A stretch of DNA of 64,000 bases from contig CAZPWF010000001.1 of NCBI GenBank assembly GCA_964590725.1, positions 43,373-107,372 of the forward strand, read 5' to 3'. Of the stretch, positions 9,628 to 18,338 are shown piece after piece. Every line of letters begins with the position of its first letter. Positions within the stretch are counted from its first letter, which is position 1. The notes under the pieces were generated by a model. The model ran no database searches and was not told where the DNA came from. It worked only from the letters and a program-made list of their open reading frames with translations. Both the position numbers and the translations under genes were made by a program. The DNA is from CAZPWF01 sp964590725. GTDB taxonomy: Bacteria; Patescibacteriota; Saccharimonadia; Saccharimonadales; JACQNP01.

Positions 9628-10212
9628 TCACTCAACATGCCATTGCCATGATTTAAGAATTAGCTTTATTTGATTTGAAATTTCAGTAGATCTATCAGTA
9701 GTTCCAGACATAACCACCGCCGCATAATGACTACCATGTGGCACAAATACGCTTATCTCATAATCTCCAGTCTGCTTTTCAAACACCCTAGATCCTTCAC
9801 TAAATGCTTCGCCAATTATTTCGTTATAATCTGTACTATTACGAGTGCGGAGATGCACATCAGACAGTCCGTTAAGTCCTTCCTGAGTAAGTGTGCCGAT
9901 TGTTATGCCTAACTGGTCTTTGATAGGCGCATCTGACAAACTGCTTTTATTAGCATAGAACAACTGCAGCAATGTATTGCCGTGAATCGTTTTATTTTGG
10001 CTTTTTTGAACAAAGTTACTAGGTATATATGTGGAAAAGTAGTCGTTATTTAACTCATTGTATGTTTGAGTGGAAACTGCACCCTCAACAGCTGATTCTG
10101 GTGATTTTGAAACCGAAGGTTCCGCGGCCCACTTAAATGCGTATAACCCTAAGGCACATAAAAATATCATCGAGAATGATAATCCTGCAACAAATTTCTT
10201 ATTTTTTAACAC
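9628..10212 (-). CDS. Signal-anchored protein of unknown function
   Basis: The 194-aa product has one N-terminal hydrophobic segment (VAGLSFSMIFLCALGLYAF, residues 8-26), a short Ser/Glu linker and an extracellular domain of about 140 aa (DYFSTYIPSNFV to the C-terminus). I do not recognise the family. The fold pattern resembles PsbP/Mog1-like alpha-beta domains. It overlaps the start of the PKD-domain gene's 3' end by 14 bp (10199-10212), which indicates an operon and coupled translation. It has no catalytic motif that I can see. Confidence 0.65.
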   Translation of the reverse strand: MLKNKKFVAGLSFSMIFLCALGLYAFKWAAEPSVSKSPESAVEGAVSTQTYNELNNDYFSTYIPSNFVQKSQNKTIHGNTLLQLFYANKSSLSDAPIKDQLGITIGTLTQEGLNGLSDVHLRTRNSTDYNEIIGEAFSEGSRVFEKQTGDYEISVFVPHGSHYAAVVMSGTTDRSTEISNQIKLILKSWQWHVE

Positions 10213-11197
10213 GTTTTATCCTTGGGGCTTTTTTGGGTGTAGCCGATTGGAATATGCTAGGGATCCCAGCCGAAATGCTACCATTGACCGTTCCAATAGT
10301 AAGTCCTATAACCGCCAATGCAGTTACAACGCCTGCCCCGGCAACATAATACGGAGTTTTGTTATTTGAGATATTCCCAGCTACAGCCTCGCTGTTCGCT
10401 TCAGACTTATTGGATGTCGATATCGCGCTTAAGTAAAGTTGTTTTGATTTGCCTGACTGATCAGTTACGGTTATAACAATTATTCTGTTATCGGCAGTTT
10501 TATAGGTATGGTTTATTACTTTTTTAGCAGTAGAATCGAACTTGTAAGTCTTTTTTGTTCCATCTCCCCAATCTACTACCATAACAAATGGCGGGGCACC
10601 CTTATCAATGTCAACTGTTAGCTCTATCTCCTTATTTGGACGAAAAACAATAAAAACTCGATCAGTTGTAAAGTTTAAATCTTCATTTGGTTCATTTGAA
10701 TTGAGGTTATTTTGTGTATTGCTTGGGCTATTAACTTTTGTTTCTTTGTCTTTAAGTGGATTTGAAGTAATTAAAGGGTTGTATCTCACTAATACCGGCT
10801 GACCATCTAGGCCAGCATCGTTTGTAATGTTGAGCAGCTTTGGTATTAGGCTGTTATCACCTTCGACAAGTTGAATTTCTAAAGTAAATTGTCCTGTCGC
10901 GCTACAAGTTGTAGACCCGGCAAAAACGCCATTTCGCCAAATCAATACTGTCTGGGCAGGGTTCGTAACAGGGCATTCACCTTTAACTGATATTGCATCA
11001 GATATGACTGAAGAATTATTAATTGGCTGGGTAATAATGGCAGGTTGCGAAGGTATCTCTGCAGAAACCTTTGCTGAAACATCATAAGTATCGGCGTATA
11101 CACGGCCTGCATAAACAAAACCTACAGACAGATAAAAAGTAATTAAAAAAAGTAAACCCGTCTTAAACGAATCCCCTACGATTTGTTTATTACCCAT
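10199..11197 (-). CDS. PKD-domain membrane-anchored surface protein
   Basis: The 332-aa product has a signal peptide (residues 12-34) and an Ig-like domain (about 51-138). A Ser/Asn-rich linker is followed by a PKD domain (about 178-258) containing the characteristic WGDGT at residues 210-214. A C-terminal helix (about 284-303) precedes a Lys/Arg-rich cytoplasmic tail. Two cysteines (75 and 98) could form a disulfide outside the cell. It is the first gene of a two-gene unit with the 194-aa protein. A TACAAT -10 at 11204-11209 (minus) puts the transcription start at about the A of the ATG, so the message is predicted to be leaderless. The likely role is surface adhesion or envelope structure. 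Confidence 0.8.
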   Translation of the reverse strand: MGNKQIVGDSFKTGLLFLITFYLSVGFVYAGRVYADTYDVSAKVSAEIPSQPAIITQPINNSSVISDAISVKGECPVTNPAQTVLIWRNGVFAGSTTCSATGQFTLEIQLVEGDNSLIPKLLNITNDAGLDGQPVLVRYNPLITSNPLKDKETKVNSPSNTQNNLNSNEPNEDLNFTTDRVFIVFRPNKEIELTVDIDKGAPPFVMVVDWGDGTKKTYKFDSTAKKVINHTYKTADNRIIVITVTDQSGKSKQLYLSAISTSNKSEANSEAVAGNISNNKTPYYVAGAGVVTALAVIGLTIGTVNGSISAGIPSIFQSATPKKAPRIKRVKK

Positions 11198-11203
11198 TAG
11201 AAT

Positions 11204-11209
11204 ATTGTA
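11204..11209 (-). promoter_or_regulatory. -10 element, leaderless-type promoter of the PKD-domain gene
   Basis: TACAAT on the minus strand, six bases before the ATG at 11197. Counting seven bases from the hexamer puts the start point at the first base of the codon. Confidence 0.55.
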
Positions 11210-11297
11210 ACACCCTGAAAACTTAAACTGTCTATGGGGTGGATTTTTATTTACTTTAGTGATATAATTAGCTTATATTTTAGCGGGAGAGTCGTCG

Positions 11298-12590
11298 ATG
11301 ACAGTTTCAAAAAAACCAACCAAAGAAGAAAAAGCGCTACTTATCCAAGTTGCAGAGCTCCAAGCAGAAGTCGCAAGATTAAGCGCAAATTCAAACCATC
11401 GCCTAACATCTAAACTAAAAAGCATAATGCGACAACTAGCCATCTGGGTGTGCGTGGTCGTCTGTGCGCTAATGCTCAACCTAGGCACAGCGGCAATATG
11501 GCTTAAACGGAATGTCGTCAACACCGCCGTTTGGACCGATAAAACCAGCCAACTGATGCAGGCTGAATCAGTGCGAACAGAAATTGCGAGTCAAATTACA
11601 GACGAAATTTTTAGTAAAGCCGACGTCGAAGCCACAGTAAAAGAAATTATTCCACCAAAGATATCGGCTCTTTCTGTGCCACTTACTAATAATCTGAAGA
11701 CTTTTACGTCTACAAAGATTTCTGAATTACTAGCTTCACAGAAGTTCCAAACCTACTGGACAGAAGCAAACCAAAGCGCTCATGCAGGGATTATCGCAAG
11801 TTTAGAAAATGGCGGTAAGGCGCCGCAGGATACGTCTAAGTATATCGTTTACATCTCGAACGATGCACTATTACTAAATTTACAACCGATTTTTTCGAAC
11901 ATTCAAACTGAACTTAGCAGCAAAGGCCTGCCATTCGTTGGCAATGTCGACCCAGCTCGGCTTAACAAAACAGTAACTATCACAGAAATACAATCTCTAC
12001 CAACGGTACTTCAAGCATTTAATATTATTAATAAAACGGCAAAATTATTACCTGTAATAGGTATACTGGCTGGGTTTTTAGCTGTATTCTTGAGCAAAAA
12101 GAAACGAAATACTATACTCGCAATTTGCCTAACAACAGCTGGGCTCATGATATTAAATGTGCAGCTTATATTTTTGGCAAAGTATCCGCTCGTTGAAAAA
12201 GCATCCCAAGCACTCAGCACATCATCCAGCCAGGCCGCCCAAGATGTGTTTTCTATACTTACTAACGATCTTATCCTTATCGATCGAGCCTTACTAGGTA
12301 TTTCGGTCATTGTGTTTATAGCAGCACTACTTTCTGGTGGGGGCAAAATCGCAACAAATATTCGACTATTTATTGCACGTTTTACTAGCCCCAAATCTGA
12401 AAATAAGTTCTTTAACTTCGTTGCAGACAATGCCGGTATTTTGATAGCAGGAATAGCAGCAGTAAGTGCATTACTTATTGTATTCCCGATTGTTAAAGGT
12501 TATGTATTCCCACTAATAGTAATAACTGTTGCCAGCTTGTTGAGCATATGGGCCCTATCAATCAAAACTGCCCGCAAAACTCTTAAATAG
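11298..12590 (+). CDS. Polytopic membrane protein with N-terminal coiled coil and extracytoplasmic domain
   Basis: The 430-aa product begins with a charged heptad-like segment (EEKALLIQVAELQAEVARL, residues 9-27) and a first membrane helix (about 48-66). A large outside domain (about 70-240) follows (LKRNVVNTAVWTDKTSQLM). About four to five further helices lie between residues 245 and 425. This layout resembles a widespread actinobacterial integral membrane family of unknown function in which a W..NTV...T motif follows the first helix. A TATAAT at 11263-11268 and a GGGAGA upstream of the ATG support the start. It is transcribed divergently from the PKD-domain gene. No enzymatic motif is visible. 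Confidence 0.75.
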   Translation: MTVSKKPTKEEKALLIQVAELQAEVARLSANSNHRLTSKLKSIMRQLAIWVCVVVCALMLNLGTAAIWLKRNVVNTAVWTDKTSQLMQAESVRTEIASQITDEIFSKADVEATVKEIIPPKISALSVPLTNNLKTFTSTKISELLASQKFQTYWTEANQSAHAGIIASLENGGKAPQDTSKYIVYISNDALLLNLQPIFSNIQTELSSKGLPFVGNVDPARLNKTVTITEIQSLPTVLQAFNIINKTAKLLPVIGILAGFLAVFLSKKKRNTILAICLTTAGLMILNVQLIFLAKYPLVEKASQALSTSSSQAAQDVFSILTNDLILIDRALLGISVIVFIAALLSGGGKIATNIRLFIARFTSPKSENKFFNFVADNAGILIAGIAAVSALLIVFPIVKGYVFPLIVITVASLLSIWALSIKTARKTLK

Positions 12591-12667
12591 GTCGATTTAA
12601 AAAATAACTGTTGACAAACTCTGTGTGTTGTTTGATTATTGAGTCATCAATATAAGGAGGAGCGGAA

Positions 12668-13222
12668 GTGAAAAATTCTAAAACGGATCCAAATCTGGAG
12701 ACTATTAAGTTACTCACAATTTCAAGAGGGCTTATTTCAATACTATTTGGTATCATCGCACTAGTTTGGCCAGGCCTTACTCTAGTAACATTTGCAATAT
12801 TAATTACAATTTGGCTACTCGCAAGTGGTGTTATAAATATCATCCGGGGCATTATGGGAATCGGCCAGGGGAGTAGCTGGATATTCACAATACTTCTTGC
12901 AATTCTACAAATCGGTATCGGTGCATACTTAATCCAACGCCCAATACTAACATCTGCAACAATTGTCGCATTGATTGCTATTGCATTCGTTGTTGAAGGT
13001 GTCGTTTCAATAATCGTACCTTTCGTCGAAGGGAAGCGTGAAACTGGCGGAAGTAAAGCGCTTACCGTTATTTTCGGCGTCATAGCACTACTTGCTGGTA
13101 TTTCAATCTGGCGATATCCTGTAAGTGGCGGCCTGGCTTTCGTATGGGTTGTCGGCTTATTTGCGCTAATCTCTGGTCCAATGTGGATTGCAGAAGGCAT
13201 GCGAATCAAAACAGCTGAATAG
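12668..13222 (+). CDS. HdeD / DUF308 family membrane protein
   Basis: The 184-aa product has six predicted helices and the typical family pattern (RGLISILFGIIALVWPGLTL, then IWLLASGVINIIRGI, then GVVSIIVPFVEGKRE). The start is GTG at 12668, fixed by a strong AAGGAGG site at 12654-12660. The family is known in E. coli as the acid-resistance membrane protein HdeD, but most members have no assigned role. An intrinsic terminator follows, so it is a single-gene unit. Confidence 0.85.
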   Translation: MKNSKTDPNLETIKLLTISRGLISILFGIIALVWPGLTLVTFAILITIWLLASGVINIIRGIMGIGQGSSWIFTILLAILQIGIGAYLIQRPILTSATIVALIAIAFVVEGVVSIIVPFVEGKRETGGSKALTVIFGVIALLAGISIWRYPVSGGLAFVWVVGLFALISGPMWIAEGMRIKTAE

Positions 13223-13244
13223 ATCAGATATATTCTAAAGCTAT

Positions 13245-13280
13245 AAATACGGCTCTCTAAATCATGGGAGTCGTATTTTA
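13245..13280 (+). terminator. Intrinsic terminator after the DUF308 gene
   Basis: An 11-bp stem with one G-T pair (13245-13255 with 13268-13278) ends in TTTTA on the plus strand. Confidence 0.75.
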
Positions 13281-13300
13281 ATTGAACACACCTAATGGTT

Positions 13301-13306
13301 TATACT
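13301..13306 (+). promoter_or_regulatory. -10 element, leaderless-type promoter of the VKOR gene
   Basis: TATACT lies eight bases before the ATG at 13315, so the predicted transcript starts at about 13313. No Shine-Dalgarno site is present. Confidence 0.55.
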
Positions 13307-13314
13307 ATTAGTAG

Positions 13315-13920
13315 ATGCCAAGAAAAAAACAAATTCATCTAGAAACAGTCCTACCACTTATTCTAATAATTTGTGGGTTAATCGGCTTGGCTGCAGCATT
13401 TGTGCTGACTTACGATAAGATTCATGTACTAAAAAATCCTCTTTATGATCCTCCCTGCAACATCAACCCGGTACTAAGTTGTGGGTCGGTCATGAAAACT
13501 GAACAAGCAAGCTTACTCGGTATACCAAATACTATTTTCGGGCTTATAGGATTTACGGCCTTAATTACTTTTGGTTTTTTGCTTCTTGGTGGCGCCAAGG
13601 TGCAAAAGTGGGTATGGCAAGTTGCTCAAGGCGCCGCTACAGTTGGCGTGTTATTCATGCATTATCTTTTCTTCCAAGGAGTTTATAGAATTAACGCAAT
13701 CTGTCCTTGGTGTTTTGTAACCTGGATGATCACAATACCCATTTTCATGTATGTGACGGTTTATAACCTGCAAAGCGACAACTTACCATTACCAAAATCT
13801 TGGCAGCCGACGTCCAAATGGATACAACGCAACCACGGCAATATACTAATTGGTTGGTATACGATTATATTCTTAATATTGCTTCAACATTTCTGGTACT
13901 ACTGGAGCACACTCATTTAA
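13315..13920 (+). CDS. Vitamin K epoxide reductase (VKOR) family protein
   Basis: The 201-aa membrane protein has about five helices and the VKOR signature. There is a loop cysteine pair (CNINPVLSCGSVM, residues about 43-51), a conserved Ser/Gly loop, and the active-site CPWC (about 139-142) in a transmembrane helix. Bacterial VKORs reoxidise a DsbA-like thiol oxidase using quinone and so drive disulfide formation in exported proteins. No fused thioredoxin domain is present and no DsbA is seen nearby. The PKD-domain and prepilin proteins in this window carry paired cysteines that could be substrates. It is followed 12 bp later by a membrane protein gene, probably in the same unit. Confidence 0.9.
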   Translation: MPRKKQIHLETVLPLILIICGLIGLAAAFVLTYDKIHVLKNPLYDPPCNINPVLSCGSVMKTEQASLLGIPNTIFGLIGFTALITFGFLLLGGAKVQKWVWQVAQGAATVGVLFMHYLFFQGVYRINAICPWCFVTWMITIPIFMYVTVYNLQSDNLPLPKSWQPTSKWIQRNHGNILIGWYTIIFLILLQHFWYYWSTLI

Positions 13921-13932
13921 AGGTCGCGCTTC

Positions 13933-14661
13933 ATGGCAAAATCCAAAAACAAATACATAAAACTAAGCTTTCGAAAACGCAATGTAAAATTACTACTTGA
14001 TAAAGTGTTGATATTTAGATTTATCAGGCAATTACATGGAAGATTCTGGGGTGTTGCTGCGGTTACAGGTCTTACTATCGGCTTGACTGTATGTTTTCTT
14101 ATTAGGCCCGATATGTTCGTAATCACTACGGCATTTAGCGATTTCGGAAACGACATCCGCACTGCACCATATTTTTCGGGGGCTGTATTCTTCGCAGCAT
14201 ATGGATTATGGCGATGGAGAAACTACGTCGCTCGCACCTTAAAACACAGCACAACATTTTATTATCTGATAAGTCTTACTATTCTGGGCTTATATCTGGT
14301 GGCTCTAATGCCGGTTAGCTGGAAGCCGTGGCCATACAGAATCCATATATTTGGCTTTACGCTCGTGGGACTTACTATTATGGCAATTGTTGTTACGGAT
14401 GGGCTGATAAGTAAAACCCGACGAACAAAACATACAAAAACCTGGCAACTCCTACGAATAACTTCAATACTTCTAATTCTTGTTGGCGGTGCGCTTACTT
14501 TCGGCTCTGTGCCCGCAATCGGGTGGTTTGATGTCTCGCTACTGGGTGAGACAATGATGCTTGGAGGTTACGCGTTGTGGATTTACTTTAAAACCTACCT
14601 CGGTGAAGGAGCACAATCCCAACTTTCTAAACTAGCCAGAAAGATTGGTTTAATAAACTAG
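13933..14661 (+). CDS. Polytopic membrane protein, DUF998-like
   Basis: The 242-aa product has a basic N-terminus and about six helices (starting FWGVAAVTGLTIGLTVCFLI). It has the motif DFGNDIRTAPYFSGAVFF after the first helix, and HIFGFTLVGLTIMAIV. This is similar in layout to DUF998 / frag1-like membrane proteins. It starts 12 bp after the VKOR stop with an AAAGG site, so it is co-transcribed with VKOR. I know no function for it, and a role in redox or quinone chemistry would be speculation from context. Confidence 0.65.
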   Translation: MAKSKNKYIKLSFRKRNVKLLLDKVLIFRFIRQLHGRFWGVAAVTGLTIGLTVCFLIRPDMFVITTAFSDFGNDIRTAPYFSGAVFFAAYGLWRWRNYVARTLKHSTTFYYLISLTILGLYLVALMPVSWKPWPYRIHIFGFTLVGLTIMAIVVTDGLISKTRRTKHTKTWQLLRITSILLILVGGALTFGSVPAIGWFDVSLLGETMMLGGYALWIYFKTYLGEGAQSQLSKLARKIGLIN

Positions 14662-14663
14662 CC

Positions 14664-15119
14664 TCACTCGTGATGGTAGGGAAGTCCGCGATTAATCGCA
14701 CTGGCACGATATATTTGTTCAATTAACATCACTCTTACGAGTTCATGAGGAAACACAAGTTTTGAAAGTGAAAGAGTAAAATCTGGTTGTATTACTTCAG
14801 GGTTTACACCATACGCGCCACCAATAACAAATGTAACTCGATGTTGTTCGCGCTCCCATTGCTGAAACTCGTTCGCAAAAGCATTATTGTCTAACTGCGA
14901 GCCTCTGTCGTCAAGCAATACTACTAAACTGTCCTTACAAAACCTAGCAATACGTTTGCTCTCTTCTTCCTTACGTCGTGCCTCAGGTAGATTTCCGGCA
15001 TGATCGATGAATTGCCAATTTGTTTCGATATTACGAGGCAACCTTTTCTCATAAGCATCACAAAGCTCAGCAACGGCTGATCCTGACTTTTTGCCAACAC
15101 TAATAATTGTGAGTTTCAT
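14664..15119 (-). CDS. rlmH: 23S rRNA (pseudouridine1915-N3)-methyltransferase
   Basis: The 151-aa SPOUT-class methyltransferase has the usual family length (about 155). It methylates N3 of pseudouridine 1915 in helix 69 of 23S rRNA, with S-adenosylmethionine as donor. Diagnostic sequence is MKLTIISVGKK at the N-terminus, LLDDRGSQLDN, the trefoil-knot SAM site FVIGGAYGVNPEV (about residues 97-109), and the C-terminal LVRVMLIEQIYRASAINRGLPYHHE. The last gene of a minus-strand unit, it begins 3 bp after the ABC permease stop. It is convergent, with 2 bp between it and the DUF998-like gene. Confidence 0.95.
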   Translation of the reverse strand: MKLTIISVGKKSGSAVAELCDAYEKRLPRNIETNWQFIDHAGNLPEARRKEEESKRIARFCKDSLVVLLDDRGSQLDNNAFANEFQQWEREQHRVTFVIGGAYGVNPEVIQPDFTLSLSKLVFPHELVRVMLIEQIYRASAINRGLPYHHE

Positions 15120-15122
15120 AGG

Positions 15123-16352
15123 TTATTGGTAGCGCAGTGATTCTATAGGATCTTTACGGGCTGCTCGAAGCGCCGGCATAGTTCCGAACAAGACTCCAAC
15201 AAACAGAGCAACACCAACCGACACAAACATAATAGGTAGAGTAATGACGGGCTTAAGATCGGTTAATATACGAATAAGATAATTACCGACTATGGATAAA
15301 AGTATGCCAAAAAATCCACCAACCACACTAATCACAGCTGCTTCGGTAATGAATTGTGAAAGAATTTGGTAATTAGTTGCGCCAACAGCCTTGCGCAGAC
15401 CTATTTCCCGCGTACGCTCACTTACTAGTACCAACATAATATTCATTATCCCGATGCCTCCGACTAGAAGCGAAAGCCCGGCAACTGTGGCAATCAGAGT
15501 AGTAAGTAAATTGAGCGTATTACTTACTACTGCTAGATTTTCATCTTGCCGAAGCACAGTAAAGTCTTCCTCGCCACCATGGGCGGTACGCAGTTTATCC
15601 CTTATTTCAGTGACCGCTGCAGCGACATGTTTACTGTCAGTTGGTTTTGCTAGTGTTTGATAAATTTGAACCTGTCCGCCGCCCAAGTCTTTACTGACAT
15701 CATATGGGATAAATAGAGCTGTGTTGTAATCGGCAGTAGAAACCAGTGGGCTGCCAGGGAATTCTTCAAACACTCCACGAACTATAAATGGCTTGCCTCG
15801 TATCAAAACGCTCTTTCCTATTGGTGCTAACTCCTGAAAGAGCTGTTCAGCAACACGCTTACCTATCACAACTACCTGTTTATCCTTATCATCCTGAGAA
15901 AAAAAATTACCATATTCCAATTTTTGATTTAAAAGTTCGGGTACATTATATGAAGTTCCAACTATAAACCCAGAGGGCATTGTGCGGTTTTCGTAACGAG
16001 GCAGCCCGGACACAACATTAAATGGCGATATCTGGCCAACATCTTTCGACGATTGTATCTGCTTCAAGTCTGCTTCGGAAAACGCTCCAGCGCCTATGGA
16101 AGTGAAGTAATTTACGCCTACAATTTTGTCATCTTTGTCTTTTGTTACCGCAGCTCCGGGCCTAATGGTAATAAGGTCACTGCCCAGCTGCTGAACTTGT
16201 TGTGATACTTGATGTTTTACACCCTCGCCAATACTGACAGTTATAACTACACTGGCAACACCGATTATTATGCCGAACATCGTCAGAAAACTGCGCCAGC
16301 GAGCGCTTCTAATTGAAGCAAAGGCTAGTCTAATATTACGTGTCAGCAACAT
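15123..16352 (-). CDS. MacB-type ABC transporter permease
   Basis: The 409-aa product has the MacB topology. Helix 1 is near the N-terminus (residues about 20-42), followed by a long extracytoplasmic MacB_PCD domain (about 45-280). Three C-terminal FtsX-type helices follow (from about 285), with the conserved GGIGIMNIMLVLVSERTREIGLRKAVGA coupling region. Together with the ATPase encoded immediately upstream (sharing one base), it forms a mechanotransmission exporter. In Gram-positive bacteria such pairs move peptides or antibiotics, or act on the envelope. No periplasmic adaptor (MacA) is seen, in line with a single-membrane cell or an adaptor-free system. The substrate is unknown. Confidence 0.92.
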   Translation of the reverse strand: MLLTRNIRLAFASIRSARWRSFLTMFGIIIGVASVVITVSIGEGVKHQVSQQVQQLGSDLITIRPGAAVTKDKDDKIVGVNYFTSIGAGAFSEADLKQIQSSKDVGQISPFNVVSGLPRYENRTMPSGFIVGTSYNVPELLNQKLEYGNFFSQDDKDKQVVVIGKRVAEQLFQELAPIGKSVLIRGKPFIVRGVFEEFPGSPLVSTADYNTALFIPYDVSKDLGGGQVQIYQTLAKPTDSKHVAAAVTEIRDKLRTAHGGEEDFTVLRQDENLAVVSNTLNLLTTLIATVAGLSLLVGGIGIMNIMLVLVSERTREIGLRKAVGATNYQILSQFITEAAVISVVGGFFGILLSIVGNYLIRILTDLKPVITLPIMFVSVGVALFVGVLFGTMPALRAARKDPIESLRYQ

Positions 16353-17230
16353 TATTTATCGCTCCTATTTGTTGCCTGAGATTTGTATTTTTTTTGTTTT
16401 GTTTTTGATTTTGCCTTACGTAACGAAGCCTTGGATTCTTTGTCTGGAACTGTTTTCATAATTGCATTAACACCCTCTAGGTCGTCAACAGGGGATTTGA
16501 TCTTTACGCTATACATTCTACGACGTATGAAGCCTGGAATTTCACCCAATTCAGATTTTTCATCTGCAACAATTGCGCCATCATGCATAAACACAACCCT
16601 GGACGCATAGCGAGTCAGTTCTGGATTATGGGTAACCATTAAAATAGTATTACCATCCTTATGTATCTCGTTGAGAAGCTCCATGACTACTAGGCTTGAG
16701 GCACTGTCAAGATTCCCGGTCGGCTCATCAGCTATGATAATTTTCGGGGATGCCACAAGTGCGCGAGCTATCGCCACTCGCTGCGCTTGACCTCCACTTA
16801 ATTGCTGAGGCATAAAATACTCGCGATCCGACAATCCAACTTGTTCAAGAATCGCACCCGCTCGTTTCAATCGCCTAGTCTGAGTCATACCCTTATATGC
16901 AAGCGGCAATGCAACGTTCTCTAGAACGTTAAGTCTTGGTAATAAATTAAACGACTGAAAAACAAATCCAACGGTGTCACGTCGTACTTTTGCGCGTCGA
17001 TTCGAACTCATACGTTCAACTCGACGACCGCCAAGTTCATAGCTTCCATGAGTCGGCCGATCAAGCAACCCCACCATATTCATAAGAGTCGTTTTACCAG
17101 ACCCAGAAGGGCCCATAACTGCCACGAACTCACCTTGTTCAATCGTGAGGTTGACTTCATCGAGTGCTACCGTAGTGGCATCGCCAAAGCCGTACAGTTT
17201 ACTGACGTCTTTTAATTCAATAATTGGCAT
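16352..17230 (-). CDS. MacB/LolD-type ABC transporter ATPase
   Basis: The 292-aa product has Walker A GPSGSGKTT (residues about 40-48), Q-loop VFQSFNLL, signature LSGGQAQR (about 143-150), Walker B IIIADEPTGNLD and an H-loop VTHNPEL. The N-terminal 225 residues are a standard MacB/LolD ATPase. An extra tail of about 65 residues is very rich in Lys and Ser, unlike typical family members, and could bind nucleic acid or membrane surface. It pairs with the permease encoded directly downstream. A TAGAAT at 17242-17247 (minus), 11 bases before the ATG, is the likely -10, giving a leader of about five bases. Confidence 0.92.
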   Translation of the reverse strand: MPIIELKDVSKLYGFGDATTVALDEVNLTIEQGEFVAVMGPSGSGKTTLMNMVGLLDRPTHGSYELGGRRVERMSSNRRAKVRRDTVGFVFQSFNLLPRLNVLENVALPLAYKGMTQTRRLKRAGAILEQVGLSDREYFMPQQLSGGQAQRVAIARALVASPKIIIADEPTGNLDSASSLVVMELLNEIHKDGNTILMVTHNPELTRYASRVVFMHDGAIVADEKSELGEIPGFIRRRMYSVKIKSPVDDLEGVNAIMKTVPDKESKASLRKAKSKTKQKKYKSQATNRSDK

Positions 17231-17315
17231 TGTTACTTATTATTCTAAACCCTTGTTAACAGATAAGGCAAGAACATTATGTAATTCAATATTTTTGCTA
17301 TACTACACTTGTTGA

Positions 17316-17403
17316 GGAGAGGTCGCCTAGTGGCCTATGGCGCACGCTTGGAAAGCGTGTTGGGCGCAAGCCCTCGAGGGTTCGAATCCCTCTCTCTCCG
17401 CCA
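17316..17403 (+). tRNA. tRNA-Ser (GGA)
   Basis: It folds as a class II tRNA. Acceptor GGAGAGG pairs with TCTCTCC. The anticodon stem CACGC/GCGTG encloses TTGGAAA (anticodon GGA at 17350-17352). There is a long variable arm (TTGGGCGCAAGCCC), a T arm GAGGGTTCGAATCCCTC, discriminator G and an encoded CCA. TATACT at 17299-17304 is the probable -10. Confidence 0.97.
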
Positions 17404-17689
17404 AGAATATAGTTCGGGACTGAACATTTACCCTAGAATGATCAATAAAATATAAGGTCTTTTTCAATTATCTTGGGATGTTATGAAATGACACTGTTCT
17501 TGTCGTTATCGTTTTTAAGCAACGAGATTTGAATCTTTGATAGTTTTACAAGTCTGTCACTTTCAATTTTACTAATATCAACTCCGTATTTATTATAACT
17601 ACAGCTATAGATCATTATATTGGTCAGCGGCACGCACAATACCTATGGCAATAACAAAATGATATAACTATTCAGAATTAAGGAGTTTT
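17404..17689. other. Non-coding spacer between tRNA-Ser and the first LURP-one-like gene
   Basis: 286 bp, AT-rich, with no supported ORF. A TATAAC at 17663-17668 followed by AAGGAG at 17680-17685 forms the likely promoter and ribosome site of the next gene. No convincing terminator for the tRNA is seen. Confidence 0.5.
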
Positions 17690-18232
17690 ATGAGTAACCA
17701 GAAAACTAATGTTGAAGATGGATGGAGTAGATACTACGTAAAAAGTTCAGGCGCTTTAACGCGGGATATTTCTGTATTTAGTGACGATGAATTCCAGGAT
17801 CAAATATACAAAGTAGACGGTAAAATGTTTAAAAAAACTGCTAAAATTTTCGATGCAATGGACACTGTTATCCTGAAAGCAGAAACAACAAAAACCGTTC
17901 CTATGAAAGTAAAATACACAAATACTGATGGAGTTTTGGTTGCTAATCTCGACGCAGATTCACCGCTTAAAAAGAAATACATGACTATTGGTTTAGTTGG
18001 TGGCGATGAGTGGGTTGTCGAAGGTGATCATGCAAATCAAAACTACACTGTTTTTGAAGATGGTAAGCCAATTGTAAAGATGAGGCTAGGATCTCTTTTG
18101 TCACATAAAAGGTTTTCTGTTGATATATCAGACGGCGTTGATACTCCATTAGTAATTGGTGTTGCGTGGGCCCTAAATTTAGCCATTCTCCAAAGAATAG
18201 CTGGTGCTGGTGGCGCAATAGCCGCAGTTTGA
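17690..18232 (+). CDS. LURP-one-related (tubby-like fold) protein
   Basis: The 180-aa product matches the LURP-one-related/YxjI pattern: a 12-strand beta barrel around a C-terminal hydrophobic helix. Recognisable parts are YYVKSSGALTRDISVFSDDE, then YKVDGKMFK, then WVVEGDHANQNYTVFEDGKPIVKMR, and the hydrophobic helix near the end (LVIGVAWALNLAILQRIAG). It resembles the product of the gene at 19158-19667, so the two are paralogues flanking a CPBP protease. A clear AAGGAG precedes the ATG. Members of this fold include phospholipid-binding scramblase- and tubby-like proteins. The bacterial role is unknown. Confidence 0.75.
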   Translation: MSNQKTNVEDGWSRYYVKSSGALTRDISVFSDDEFQDQIYKVDGKMFKKTAKIFDAMDTVILKAETTKTVPMKVKYTNTDGVLVANLDADSPLKKKYMTIGLVGGDEWVVEGDHANQNYTVFEDGKPIVKMRLGSLLSHKRFSVDISDGVDTPLVIGVAWALNLAILQRIAGAGGAIAAV

Positions 18233-18338
18233 ATTGCTTATCAACACAATAATCTGATCCAACCTTTAAAATGTAAAGTCACTATTGTGCAGCACTTAAA
18301 CCCATATTATTATAAAACCATAATTACAAGGGGGAGTG

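Noticed and set aside
12583..13209. 208-codon open frame on minus over the DUF308 gene
   Set aside because: It mirrors the DUF308 membrane protein, which has a strong ribosome site and family match. The minus product is Ile/Pro/Ser-rich with no start signal.
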